Assembly: GCF_003286415.2 (NCBI RefSeq)
Contig: NZ_CP043450.1
Span: forward strand, 4,526,001 to 4,590,000
Reading direction: 5' to 3'
Source: Mucilaginibacter rubeus
Lineage (GTDB): Bacteria > Bacteroidota > Bacteroidia > Sphingobacteriales > Sphingobacteriaceae
Length of the DNA: 64,000 bases
Notes under the pieces: generated by a model
Seen by the model: the letters and a program-made list of their open reading frames with translations, nothing else
Databases searched by the model: none
What the model was told of the DNA's origin: nothing
Part shown: in pieces, positions 25,984 to 34,913 of the stretch
Layout: each line of letters starts with the position of its first letter
How positions within the stretch are numbered: position 1 is the stretch's first letter
Position numbers and translations under genes: made by a program

Positions 25984-27387
25984 TTAAAAATTATTGATGA
26001 ATAACCCAAAATCGCCGGTGGCTGCTGATTTGAACAGCAACGCCTGCCATACGTTGTTAAGGGCTATGTATTTGTCAACCTCGGCCCGGTTAAGGGTATA
26101 AAGCGCCTGCGTAAAATCAACTATGTTTGAAAGTCCATTTTTATACAGGGTATATTTCTGAATGTAAGCGTTGTTGGCGGCCGAAACTTCAACCGGTACT
26201 TCGTTTACATTTTTAAGGGCGTTGCCTATGCGTGTTTCGGCCAGGGAGCGTTGCGCTTCCAGTTGTTTATCAACCAGCTCGTAATCGTTTTTCAATTGCT
26301 CTGATGTAAACTTTTGCGATTGTACCTGGTAATGGGTCCTGAACACACTGGTAAAATTCCAAACCATGCCTATACCAAACAGGTAGTTGTAACGGGTTGG
26401 ATCAACACCTGCGCCATAGCTGCTGGTGTAGCTATCCTGGTTAGTGCCATAATCAGATTTGAAGCCCGATCCCCTGCCCTGGTAAACACCAAACAAACTA
26501 AAAGTTGGCAAAGCGAATGTGCGGAGGTATTTAGCTTGCTGATCACTCACGTTTACCCTGTTTTGATAAAATTTCAAAGTTGGATGATCTGTAGTGGCAA
26601 CAGCACTTACAGCCTCAAGGTTATTCGGCTGTTTAGTAATGAAAGCGCTATCCAGTTGAAACTCCTGCGCAGGGATCCCGAGATAAACAGAAAGTTGGTT
26701 ACTTTGATCCTGTACCGTTTGCTGCGCGTTGGTTAAAGCAATTTTAGCGTTAGACACTTCGGCATTGGCTAATGACGAATCTACGCCTGGGTTTAAGCCG
26801 TTCTTTACGCGAGCAACCACTACTTTTTGTAAGTCCATGGCGCGGTTAAGGTTATCCTGCTGCGCCTTGGCAAGCTGCTGTGCCGCCAGTAAGTTTAAAT
26901 ACGTGGCTGCAACGCGTACCTGGTGCTGAAATTGCTCCTGTGCAAGATCTGTTTCATCACGGGATACGATGGTTTTTTGTACGCCAATCCTTTGCTTTGA
27001 TCTGCCAAAGGCGAAAAAGTCCCAGCTAACGTTGGTTAAATACAGAGCGCCAAATGCAGCGTTCCAGTTCTGTTTGGCCAAAGCTGGCCCCGATGAGGAT
27101 ACCGACAGGCCACGATAACCATAAGATGGTCCGTTTTGGCCGTTCACTGTGCCGTAGTCCTGCTGCGCGGAGAAATTAACATCCGGCAGGTACTCCGTTT
27201 TTGTTTCTTTGAGGTATGCCTTAGAGGCGTTAAGCTGGTTTGCCTTCGACTTGATGGAAGCATAGTTAGCAAGGGCCATTTGTTCAGCATCCTTAATGGA
27301 AAGGACTTTTTGCTGCGCTTGTACGTGTAAGACATATAAAACACTCAAAAAAAACAGGAGTAATTTTTTTGAATTTGTGTTTAACAT
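25984..27387 (-). CDS. TolC-family outer-membrane efflux protein
   Basis: A 467-residue outer-membrane factor. Signal peptide ends YVLHVQAQQ. Two repeats of the long helical hairpin and beta-strand plan are visible (first KDAEQMALANYASIKSKANQLNAS; second from about 290). The frame is open 34 codons further upstream, but ATG 27387 carries the signal peptide and follows the promoter. First gene of the efflux operon, divergent from the LysR regulator. Confidence 0.92.
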   Translation of the reverse strand: MLNTNSKKLLLFFLSVLYVLHVQAQQKVLSIKDAEQMALANYASIKSKANQLNASKAYLKETKTEYLPDVNFSAQQDYGTVNGQNGPSYGYRGLSVSSSGPALAKQNWNAAFGALYLTNVSWDFFAFGRSKQRIGVQKTIVSRDETDLAQEQFQHQVRVAATYLNLLAAQQLAKAQQDNLNRAMDLQKVVVARVKNGLNPGVDSSLANAEVSNAKIALTNAQQTVQDQSNQLSVYLGIPAQEFQLDSAFITKQPNNLEAVSAVATTDHPTLKFYQNRVNVSDQQAKYLRTFALPTFSLFGVYQGRGSGFKSDYGTNQDSYTSSYGAGVDPTRYNYLFGIGMVWNFTSVFRTHYQVQSQKFTSEQLKNDYELVDKQLEAQRSLAETRIGNALKNVNEVPVEVSAANNAYIQKYTLYKNGLSNIVDFTQALYTLNRAEVDKYIALNNVWQALLFKSAATGDFGLFINNF

Positions 27388-27390
27388 GAG

Positions 27391-27405
27391 GTGTATTTTA
27401 TACAC
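27391..27405. promoter_or_regulatory. Palindrome GTGTATTTTATACAC at the tolC transcription start
   Basis: Arms GTGTAT and ATACAC around TTT. It directly follows the minus-strand -7 element (27408-27415), so it spans the predicted +1, a typical repressor position. The same GTGTA-N5-TACAC layout occurs at 48503 and 51506. Confidence 0.6.
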
Positions 27406-27407
27406 GG

Positions 27408-27415
27408 CAAATGTA
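27408..27415 (-). promoter_or_regulatory. -7 promoter element for the tolC-RND-adaptor operon
   Basis: Reverse-strand TACATTTG, a full TAnnTTTG match, predicting transcription from about 27401. Confidence 0.55.
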
Positions 27416-27426
27416 TGCCTATATGA

Positions 27427-27443
27427 TTCATGAAAAAAATGAA
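27427..27443. promoter_or_regulatory. Candidate LysR-regulator binding site
   Basis: TTCAT-N7-ATGAA fits the interrupted-dyad T-N11-A pattern of LysR boxes. It ends one base before the regulator's own -7 element and lies upstream of the tolC promoter, as expected for a shared control site. Confidence 0.5.
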
Positions 27444-27444
27444 T

Positions 27445-27452
27445 TAATTTTG
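27445..27452 (+). promoter_or_regulatory. -7 promoter element for the LysR gene
   Basis: TAATTTTG, a full TAnnTTTG match, giving a leader of about 18 nt to the ATG at 27477. Confidence 0.5.
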
Positions 27453-27476
27453 TGCAAATCATTAGCAAAACTAATA

Positions 27477-28430
27477 ATGAATATCGCATTACATCATTTC
27501 AGGTTAGTTGACACCATTTCAAAAGAGGGTTCGCTGACTAAAGCAGCGAGTGCTTTACACCTAACTCAATCGGCCCTGAGCCACCAGTTAAAAGAGCTGG
27601 AGAAGGAACTGGATATAGAGGTGTTCCATCGCCAGGGAAAGAGGCTTCAATTAACCGAAGTAGGCTACCGTTTTTTACGAAGTTCGGAAAAAATTTTGGC
27701 TGAAATACGTACTCTTGAAGAAGATATTAACAACTATAAAAATGGTAAAACCGGCAAGCTAAATATCAGCATGCAATGCTATACCGCATACCACTGGCTA
27801 CCCGGTGTAATTAAGGATTTTAAAAGCCAATGGCCTGATATTAACATAAATATAGTTTCGGACGCAAGCCGCCGGCCGCTTGAATACCTGATGCGCGGCG
27901 ACCTTGACCTGGGCATTGTGCGCACCCAAATGGTAAACACACAAATCGTTTACGAACCCATTTTTGAAGACCGTCTGATAGCCATCTTACCGGCCGATCA
28001 TCCACTGGCAAAAAAGGCCGTTATTGACATCTGCGACTTCCAGGATCAGGAGCTGATACTGGCCCTTTATGACCCCTCTTACCAGGAGACTCCAATCATC
28101 GAAACACTCATCCAGGAGCAGCATGTAAAGCCCAAAACATTGAGCCGGATCCACTACACTGATGCCACCATTGAGATGGTAAATGCAGGCCTCGGAATTA
28201 GCGTTATGGCCGACTGGATTGTGAAGCCATACCTACCCGGTAAACACATTGTTACAAAGCCGCTGCACCATAGCATTGCAAAACGCACCTGGTACGCCGC
28301 CACCTGTAAGGATACACCCGCAATTCAGAACTTTTTGAGCTGCCTCAAAAACCATTTCTGCAAAACCGAAATGCTGTGTAATGAATTTGACGACGTTGCC
28401 GACTCTTATCCCGAACTACGTGCGATATAG
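27477..28430 (+). CDS. LysR-family transcriptional regulator
   Basis: A 317-residue regulator. The winged helix-turn-helix is at about 1-60 (GSLTKAASALHLTQSALSHQ) and the periplasmic-binding-like effector domain at about 90-295. HTH wording resembles MetR-type members. It is divergent from the efflux operon with only 89 bases between starts, so it probably controls that operon and itself. ATG 27477 is placed after the promoter; the longer frame would include it. Its end overlaps the GH8 reading frame by 50 bases, or by 11 if GH8 starts at GTG 28420. Confidence 0.9.
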   Translation: MNIALHHFRLVDTISKEGSLTKAASALHLTQSALSHQLKELEKELDIEVFHRQGKRLQLTEVGYRFLRSSEKILAEIRTLEEDINNYKNGKTGKLNISMQCYTAYHWLPGVIKDFKSQWPDININIVSDASRRPLEYLMRGDLDLGIVRTQMVNTQIVYEPIFEDRLIAILPADHPLAKKAVIDICDFQDQELILALYDPSYQETPIIETLIQEQHVKPKTLSRIHYTDATIEMVNAGLGISVMADWIVKPYLPGKHIVTKPLHHSIAKRTWYAATCKDTPAIQNFLSCLKNHFCKTEMLCNEFDDVADSYPELRAI

Positions 28431-29634
28431 CCTGACGCTATTCATAATATTTATCATGAACGGCCTTAATGCACAGGTTGCACTAAGGCCGTTTCCGCAA
28501 CATAGCAGGTATACTGCCGGTACTATTAAACCTAATCACGTCAGCCAACAACAACTGGATAAACAAGTAACCGTTTTTTACGATCAGTGGAAAAGCCGCT
28601 ATATAAAACCTGGCTGCAACAAGAATCAATTTTACGTTTGGTTTGAAAAACCCGGCAAGGAATGCGTATCCGAAGGGCAAGGCTATGGCATGATCATCAC
28701 CGCGCTGATGGCCGGGTATGATAAGCGGGCAAAAACCGTTTATGACGGCTTATATAATTACTACAAAGCCCATCCGGCCAAAGCATCTCCTTATTTAATG
28801 GCCTGGGCCCAGCTAAAAAACTGTAAAAACCACGACAGGGATGCTGCCACAGACGGTGATATGGATATAGCATACTCTCTTTTGTTAGCTGATAAGCAAT
28901 GGGGAAGCAAAGGCCATATCAACTATCTGCAGGAGGCTAAAAATGCAATGGCGGCTATTATGCGCTATGAGATCAACCCTAAAACATATTCTGTTTTACT
29001 GAGCGACGGCAGCGACGGAGATAGCGACGATTATTATGACATGCGCGCGTCCGATTTTATGCCTGCCAACTTTAAAGCATTTGAAAGCGCGTCAAAAACT
29101 GGTAAATGGCAAAAAGCCATTGATAACAACTACCGCTTATTTAGTTATATGCAGAAAACTTACAGTCCGGATGCGGGTTTGGTACCCGACTTTATAAGAG
29201 GCATAAATACAAAAACCCGGCCTGCCCAGGCTAACTATATGGAGTCAAAGTATGATAGCTATTATAACTACAATGCGTGCCGTGTTCCGTGGCGGATAGC
29301 TACTGATTATTTGTTATACGGTGATAAACGCGCAAAAACTTTTGTAACCCCGATAAACCGTTGGATAAGGCAGACTACCAATGGCAATCCTGATAATATT
29401 TCGGCAGGGTATACGCTTGAAGGTAATGACATTAAAGGCCGATACTTTGAAGCGCTGAGTTTTATAGCACCATTCGCCGTATCAGCAACGGTTGATCAAA
29501 GCAATCAGCAATGGCTTAACAAAGTTTGGGATTACCTTGTAGCGTTTAAATTGAAGGATTATGATTATTACGATAATACCATCAAAATGCTGGATATGAT
29601 CATCGTGAGCGGGAATTACTGGCGGGTGGAATAA
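28381..29634 (+). CDS. Glycoside hydrolase family 8 (endo-beta-glucanase/chitosanase/xylanase type)
   Basis: A secreted GH8 enzyme, 417 residues from ATG 28381. GH8 signature ATDGDMDIAYSLLLADKQW (156-174) matches the family pattern exactly; E98 (VSEGQGYGM) is the predicted acid and D158/D160 the acidic cluster. The export signal reads RYSLTLFIIFIMNGLNAQ. A GTG at 28420, which makes that signal start cleanly and cuts the overlap with LysR to 11 bases, is an equally good start. GH8 includes cellulases, chitosanases and reducing-end xylanases; the subtype is not resolved. Confidence 0.88.
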   Translation: MNLTTLPTLIPNYVRYSLTLFIIFIMNGLNAQVALRPFPQHSRYTAGTIKPNHVSQQQLDKQVTVFYDQWKSRYIKPGCNKNQFYVWFEKPGKECVSEGQGYGMIITALMAGYDKRAKTVYDGLYNYYKAHPAKASPYLMAWAQLKNCKNHDRDAATDGDMDIAYSLLLADKQWGSKGHINYLQEAKNAMAAIMRYEINPKTYSVLLSDGSDGDSDDYYDMRASDFMPANFKAFESASKTGKWQKAIDNNYRLFSYMQKTYSPDAGLVPDFIRGINTKTRPAQANYMESKYDSYYNYNACRVPWRIATDYLLYGDKRAKTFVTPINRWIRQTTNGNPDNISAGYTLEGNDIKGRYFEALSFIAPFAVSATVDQSNQQWLNKVWDYLVAFKLKDYDYYDNTIKMLDMIIVSGNYWRVE

Positions 29635-29658
29635 ATTGATACAGACGAATAAATTAGT

Positions 29659-29666
29659 TAAATTTG
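29659..29666 (+). promoter_or_regulatory. -7 promoter element for the ParE-type pair, leaderless
   Basis: TAAATTTG, with three bases to the ATG at 29670. Confidence 0.55.
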
Positions 29667-29669
29667 ATT

Positions 29670-29897
29670 ATGCTTACAGTACAAGTAAAATTATCGGTAG
29701 AAGATATTATCAACTCCTTATCAAATCTGGAGGCTAAAGAAATTGATAAGCTTCAAAAAGCTATTGCCGAGTTCAAAAACGATATCGCATTGCAACAATC
29801 GATAGAGAGAGGGCTTGAGGATGTCAAGAACGGAAGAATAACACCAAGCGATGCTGTAATGAATGATATAAAAGCCCGGTACAACTATAATGGATGA
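29670..29897 (+). CDS. Antitoxin-like small protein paired with a ParE toxin
   Basis: A 75-residue protein with a long amphipathic helix (LEAKEIDKLQKAIAEFKND) and a charged second half (IERGLEDVKNGRITPSDAVM). I do not recognise a named family, but size, order and an 8-base overlap with the following ParE-like toxin identify it as the antitoxin. A longer start (TTG 29664) overlaps the promoter. No obvious DNA-binding fold is visible. Confidence 0.75.
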   Translation: MLTVQVKLSVEDIINSLSNLEAKEIDKLQKAIAEFKNDIALQQSIERGLEDVKNGRITPSDAVMNDIKARYNYNG

Positions 29898-30198
29898 ATT
29901 TGAGATTTTCTGGTCGGACGAAGCCAGGAAAACCTTTGTTGAAGTTATAGAGTATTTAGAGTACAAGTGGACAATAAAAGAAATCAATGATTTTATTTCG
30001 AGAACAGATTCCATTTTAATAAAAATCAGGACGAATCCGTTTTTATTTCAACAACACAAAAACGATCCCTCAATAAGGCAAGCCGTACTTCATCCCAATG
30101 TTTCTTTGCTGTATCGAGTAACCGACGATCAAAAAATAATATTTCTCCTCACCTTTTGGGATAATCGTCAGGATTCCGAAAGATTGAAAATAGAATAA
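29890..30198 (+). CDS. RelE/ParE-family toxin
   Basis: A 102-residue toxin with the ParE plan: WSDEARKTFVEVIEYLEYKW helices, a NPFLFQQHKNDPSIRQAVL turn and C-terminal strands VSLLYRVTDDQKIIFLLTFWDNRQ. ParE members poison gyrase and RelE members cleave mRNA on the ribosome; the motif wording favours the ParE/YoeB-like subgroup without settling it. It overlaps the antitoxin gene and is probably translationally coupled to it. Confidence 0.87.
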   Translation: MDEFEIFWSDEARKTFVEVIEYLEYKWTIKEINDFISRTDSILIKIRTNPFLFQQHKNDPSIRQAVLHPNVSLLYRVTDDQKIIFLLTFWDNRQDSERLKIE

Positions 30199-30250
30199 TA
30201 TAGCAAAGACGGTAAAAAAACTTAGCGCCTTTGCGTGAAATCTTAATATC

Positions 30251-31561
30251 TTAATTATACCCCAACAACATCTCAGCCGCCCTTAGCCCGCTGGTAAGTG
30301 CCGCTTCAACCGTACCCATGGCGGTACCTTCATATAGGTATTCGCCTGCAAAAAATAGGGTATCACCTATCGGGTGACTTATGACCTTCCTTGCTTCGGC
30401 AGTTTCTGTGGTATCGTAGCTGTATGACCCGCGGCAGAAAGGGTCGACCGTCCAGTTTATAACATTCCAGGTGAGGAGTTTTTCTTTTAGCTTCGCGATA
30501 TCTATCTTAAAAATATTGGAGATGGAACCCAGCGCCTCTATCAGCATATCTTCATCGCTGGTATTCAAACGGGCAGCAGCTGGAGGCCCGCCAAGCCAGC
30601 CGGTAAGCAACGGGCGATGTACCGGCATCTGTGTCCACCAAACAGGGATAGCTTCCTTCGAAAACAGGAAACCCATGTCTTCGAGGTTGACTCCGGCCAT
30701 TTGCCGCGTTTCATCACTACACCAAAAGGCATCGTCAAACTCCAGTAATACTTTGATTACAGCACCAAAACCAAGCGATTTAAGAGCATTTATATAATAA
30801 TCAACCGGAGGATCAAAACTCAGGGTGCCTTTCAACCCCGCTTCGGCCTGCAAGATGCCAAGCGGTACGGCAACCAACAATTGCCTGGCCTGGTAGGTTA
30901 TGCCGATATCTGTACTTACGGTAACATGATGCTGCCCCCAGTCAATATCTTTTGCTACAGCATTAAGGTAGATATGCCCGCCTGCCTGTTTAAATTCATT
31001 TGCCAGATAGCTGATCAACTCACAATAACCGCCTTCTACACGGTATTGCGCGTCCTCATGCTCATTTTGCCACTCTTTACGGATGGAGAAAGCGCTCGCC
31101 TTTTTAGGATCGGCATTATCATAGCCCGACACATATGCCCTTACCGATTCCCGGAGACCTTCATACCGTTCTCCCGAAAATTCATGCTGCATAAAAGCCT
31201 CCATACTCATATCATTTTTAAGCTGCATAATACGCTCCAGAAACTCATCCCAATGCTCAATAACATGCCCTTCTGCTATAAACTTTCCATCGTCATACCT
31301 CCACATTGAAGCTGAAGCCGGAGTGTATTTAATACCAGCCTCGTTAAGCAAACTTTGGGTCACGGGCAAATTACCGTGAATAAACTCGGCACCCAATTCA
31401 GCGGGTTGCGACGATGTGCCATGCTCCAATGTATGAATGCGACCGCCGAGCCTGTTACGTCCTTCGAGCAACACAACATTCTTCCCAGCTTTGGCAAGCG
31501 TACGGGCCGCCATCAAACCTGCTGCTCCCCCTCCTATGATAATTACATCTGTATTTTCCAT
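30251..31561 (-). CDS. Flavin-dependent amine oxidase
   Basis: A 436-residue FAD enzyme of the monoamine/polyamine oxidase group. The N-terminal dinucleotide fold DVIIIGGGAAGLMAARTLA and GRNRLGGRIHT (about 38-48) bind FAD; the C-terminal DTLFFAGEYLYEGTAMGTVE closes the FAD site. It has no signal peptide, so it is cytosolic. The substrate may be a monoamine, polyamine or amino acid. ATG 31561 is preferred over an upstream TTG. It stands alone between the toxin-antitoxin pair and GH2. Confidence 0.9.
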   Translation of the reverse strand: MENTDVIIIGGGAAGLMAARTLAKAGKNVVLLEGRNRLGGRIHTLEHGTSSQPAELGAEFIHGNLPVTQSLLNEAGIKYTPASASMWRYDDGKFIAEGHVIEHWDEFLERIMQLKNDMSMEAFMQHEFSGERYEGLRESVRAYVSGYDNADPKKASAFSIRKEWQNEHEDAQYRVEGGYCELISYLANEFKQAGGHIYLNAVAKDIDWGQHHVTVSTDIGITYQARQLLVAVPLGILQAEAGLKGTLSFDPPVDYYINALKSLGFGAVIKVLLEFDDAFWCSDETRQMAGVNLEDMGFLFSKEAIPVWWTQMPVHRPLLTGWLGGPPAAARLNTSDEDMLIEALGSISNIFKIDIAKLKEKLLTWNVINWTVDPFCRGSYSYDTTETAEARKVISHPIGDTLFFAGEYLYEGTAMGTVEAALTSGLRAAEMLLGYN

Positions 31562-31771
31562 ATGCAAAATGTGTTGAGCAAGATAAGCAGATTTTTAAAG
31601 CAGTGCCTGTATGGTAAGTCATTCTTAAACAAAATTTAACTTTAAAAACAACCTGACATAAGTCATCCTACCCACAATTCAACACGCAATACTTACACCT
31701 AAAACCGGTATTTAACAAAACGACAAAAGCCGGATGGAGTATCCGGCCTTGTAATTTTGAAATCAATAAGT

Positions 31772-34561
31772 TTACTGCAGTGCAATCACCTGCTTATCCA
31801 AATTCCAGCCTTCAAGCAATATGGTGGGCTTTACAGTGCCCAGTTTAGCTACCGGGGCACTTACAGCTACCGTAGTACTTTCATGCGGTGCAATAGTGAA
31901 ATAGCTACCTGTCCAATAGCTTGGCATCACTTCCTCGCCTTTTTTCATTAGTTGCGGGCGAACAAAAAACGCGAGTTGATTGGAGTTATTGGTAAACTGA
32001 ATGGTCCATTTGTTTTCACTCGTACCTTTTTCGGCCTTGAGCACCTTGGCCTGTACCTGCGCATGCTTCATATCATTCAGTGATGTAAAGTCGTCAGTGG
32101 CCGATAACCAGTACGCGTTATGCGATATCGTTTTACCAGTTGCATCGGTCAGGTTAAGCACCACAAAACTTACGCCTTTGGTAGCGTCAAGCACATCTTT
32201 AAGTTGAATTACTTCTTTAACACCGGTTTGTGCCAATCCAACATTGCTAATTTTTGCCGATTTGATGAGTTTACTGTTGATATCATAAATATCCGCAGTA
32301 GCAGTTAAATTACCGGTTGCATGATGTGTGCGGTTGATGATAGCTATTGATGAATTATCATAGTTATATTGAATGTGGATAGGTTCGCAGGCATTTTGCA
32401 TGGCATAGTAGCCGGCATTGGGCTCCAGGTACCAGTCATAAATTTGCCAGATAACACTTGGCAGGGCCGCATTTAACTTCCAGAGCATAACGCCTCCGGT
32501 TTCATTAAGCTTATGGCCATCAGCTTCAAAAATGCCCCGGTAGCCAGTAGCATTCATCAGCTGCATTTTGTCGGAGAAATTGACGATGCTATTCGGCTTG
32601 CCATACCTTTTGGCCATTTCTTCATAGTATTTATCATACTTACCCGCGCCAGTAGCAGCATCATGATATCCCCACGAATTATTAAGCGGGAACGGCAAAT
32701 TAGTATCCCAAACTAAATTAGGGATTATCTTAGGTAAGGTAGTATATGGCGGTTGCGACGGCAAGCCGGTTTCGTCCTTAAACACCCAGTCTCTGGCGTC
32801 ATTAGCCAGTTTGTAATAATCTTTAGGATCTTTCCATTCATACGGGCCACCGCTGTAAACGCCGGATGGCATATCATCTGGCCATGAACCCTTCCAACCG
32901 GCAGGCAGCTTGGCAAAGCCCGACGAGCTTGGGATGAACGGCCGTGTACCATCTAAAGTGATGATATCATTGCGCATCACGTCATATAATTCCTTACGGG
33001 CATGCCCTTCGTTACCACCGGTCCACACCAGTAAACTTGGATGATTACGGATGCGATAGATGGTACTTTCTACGTTTTTAATAAATACATTACCTTCCAG
33101 CGGCCAATCCGGCGAACCTTTAAACTCGCCCTGGGTATCGCCCGTGATCCAAAAATCCGACCATACCATTTGGCCATATTTATCCGCTGCGTTCCAGAAA
33201 GCGTCGGGTTCAGTAACGCCACCGCCCCAAATGCGCACCAGATTTACGTTGGCATTGCGGCACAGGTGCATTTCATAGTCATAACGGGCCGAATCGCGGT
33301 TTACCATCATATCCGGCACCCAGGCACCACCCACCAGATGGACTTCCTTGCCGTTTACGTAAAACTTACGGCGTACAAAGCCATTGGCTGTAGTTTCGGC
33401 TTTTGAAGCAACCTTGCGGATACCAAATACAAATGTTGTATCGTCGCTTATGGTAGTTCCTTCGACATATTGCAGGCGAATACGGTACAGGTTTGCTTTT
33501 CCATAACCATTAGGCCACCATAATTTAGGCTGACGAATGATCAGTTGGCTGATCTTATCGGCGTTTAACTCAACACCCTTTTCTGAACCACCAGGCACCA
33601 CCACAGGCTGACTAAACTGAACCGCGACGCCAACAAAGTTTTCGGGCTTTATGCTGATGGTTAACTTTCCTCCATGCGTTGCTGCTGTATTGTTGGTTAA
33701 AGTTAAATTCAGCGAAAGCCTGGCAAGGCCTGTATCGGGCAGATTTGGCAAATCGGTAACCAGTTTTGGCCTGCCGATAGTTACTGCGCCGCTGGTACGC
33801 AGAAAAACAGGCTGCCAGATCCCCATATTACGGTCCCGCACCGGCGGGATCCAGTCCCAGCCAGAAGAGCACAGCATGGTTACGTTTTTACCTATATCGC
33901 CTGTTGGGCCACCATTTTCATAAAACGGACCGAGCGCTTTTAGTTGTTCCTTCGCGGGGTAGCCCGGATAATCGAGGGGGTAGATTTTTACTGCAAGTGC
34001 ATTTTCTGTGCCGGCTTTAACTGCATTGCTTACATCAAGATTATGTTCGGCAAACATTCCGGCCATTTGGGTGCTGTCGGCAATTTGTTTACCGTTAAGC
34101 CATACAGCTGCCCTATAGTTGATACCCTTAAATATCAACTGGAAACGGCGCCCTTTATCTGCAGCCGGAACTTTAAAAGTGGTGCGGTACCAGTAAGGCT
34201 TTTTCCATGGATTGGGATCATTAGGCAAATGACTGTATTGCTCCAGGTTATATTCTTTATTGAACTGATCGGAAGCGTCAGGGATCAGCATGTTATTCAG
34301 TCCCTGGTATGGATCGGGATAAATATGATTAGCCACCAGCCCGGTTAATACGGTTGAAGGTACTTTTACCGGAAACCAGTATACTGGCGAATGGTATTGT
34401 ATACTGGAAAGTTCGGTGCCTGAAGCACTTACCAACGCCGAGGATTGCAGATCGAAATTGCTTAATTTAACTTGTTTTACAACCCCTGATTGTGCCGAAA
34501 CAATGGCGGGCAAAAGGCAGACAGCCATAAAACTTAAAGCAGAGCGGATACTTTTGTTCAT
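31772..34561 (-). CDS. Glycoside hydrolase family 2 (exo-beta-glucosaminidase / beta-mannosidase-like)
   Basis: A 929-residue secreted GH2 enzyme (signal ends AIVSAQ). It has the sugar-binding jelly roll (about 50-255), the immunoglobulin-like linker, a TIM barrel (about 395-700) and C-terminal beta domains. Predicted acid/base is E518 in LVWTGGNEG and predicted nucleophile E597 in FKDETG. The wider sequence (WYLEPNAGYYAMQNACEPIHIQY) resembles exo-beta-D-glucosaminidase (CsxA) more than beta-galactosidase. CsxA uses Asp as the acid, so the Glu here is more mannosidase-like. It is separated from the susC operon by a repeat. Confidence 0.87.
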   Translation of the reverse strand: MNKSIRSALSFMAVCLLPAIVSAQSGVVKQVKLSNFDLQSSALVSASGTELSSIQYHSPVYWFPVKVPSTVLTGLVANHIYPDPYQGLNNMLIPDASDQFNKEYNLEQYSHLPNDPNPWKKPYWYRTTFKVPAADKGRRFQLIFKGINYRAAVWLNGKQIADSTQMAGMFAEHNLDVSNAVKAGTENALAVKIYPLDYPGYPAKEQLKALGPFYENGGPTGDIGKNVTMLCSSGWDWIPPVRDRNMGIWQPVFLRTSGAVTIGRPKLVTDLPNLPDTGLARLSLNLTLTNNTAATHGGKLTISIKPENFVGVAVQFSQPVVVPGGSEKGVELNADKISQLIIRQPKLWWPNGYGKANLYRIRLQYVEGTTISDDTTFVFGIRKVASKAETTANGFVRRKFYVNGKEVHLVGGAWVPDMMVNRDSARYDYEMHLCRNANVNLVRIWGGGVTEPDAFWNAADKYGQMVWSDFWITGDTQGEFKGSPDWPLEGNVFIKNVESTIYRIRNHPSLLVWTGGNEGHARKELYDVMRNDIITLDGTRPFIPSSSGFAKLPAGWKGSWPDDMPSGVYSGGPYEWKDPKDYYKLANDARDWVFKDETGLPSQPPYTTLPKIIPNLVWDTNLPFPLNNSWGYHDAATGAGKYDKYYEEMAKRYGKPNSIVNFSDKMQLMNATGYRGIFEADGHKLNETGGVMLWKLNAALPSVIWQIYDWYLEPNAGYYAMQNACEPIHIQYNYDNSSIAIINRTHHATGNLTATADIYDINSKLIKSAKISNVGLAQTGVKEVIQLKDVLDATKGVSFVVLNLTDATGKTISHNAYWLSATDDFTSLNDMKHAQVQAKVLKAEKGTSENKWTIQFTNNSNQLAFFVRPQLMKKGEEVMPSYWTGSYFTIAPHESTTVAVSAPVAKLGTVKPTILLEGWNLDKQVIALQ

Positions 34562-34719
34562 GTAGAATATTGATAAATAGGTATCGTAAAACTACTTAAC
34601 ATACAACCAGATACAGCTGTACTTATTTATCAATTTGTGGTACAAATGATACGATTTCAGGTTTTGGTAAAACAATTTAGTTGTTGGTGACAACACCTGC
34701 GGTGTTCGGAAGATTTTAT

Positions 34720-34840
34720 AATTCCCTCCCCTGGGAGGGGTGCGGCAGGAATGCGTGTTGGCAGGGAAGGGTTATATGCCTAATTAACGAATAGGTATAG
34801 TTTAGAAACCTCTTCCTACACCCTCCCAGGGGAGGGAATC
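34720..34840. repeat. TTCCCTCCC-type palindromic repeat, copy 1
   Basis: ATTCCCTCCCCTGGGAGGGG at the left and CCCTCCCAGGGGAGGGAAT at the right are inverted copies, and each is itself a dyad. A second member lies at 60085-60204. The 352-base gap holds this element and no gene. Confidence 0.75.
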
Positions 34841-34913
34841 ACACAATCCCGCACTTTTCTATTTCTTCCGAACAACTGTAATTACAACACCAACAACGGC
34901 CAAGTCTGGCGTA

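Noticed and set aside
34562..34913. Separation of GH2 from the susC operon as one transcript
   Set aside because: A 352-base gap with a G+C-rich palindrome and no overlap; left as a neighbour rather than an operon member.
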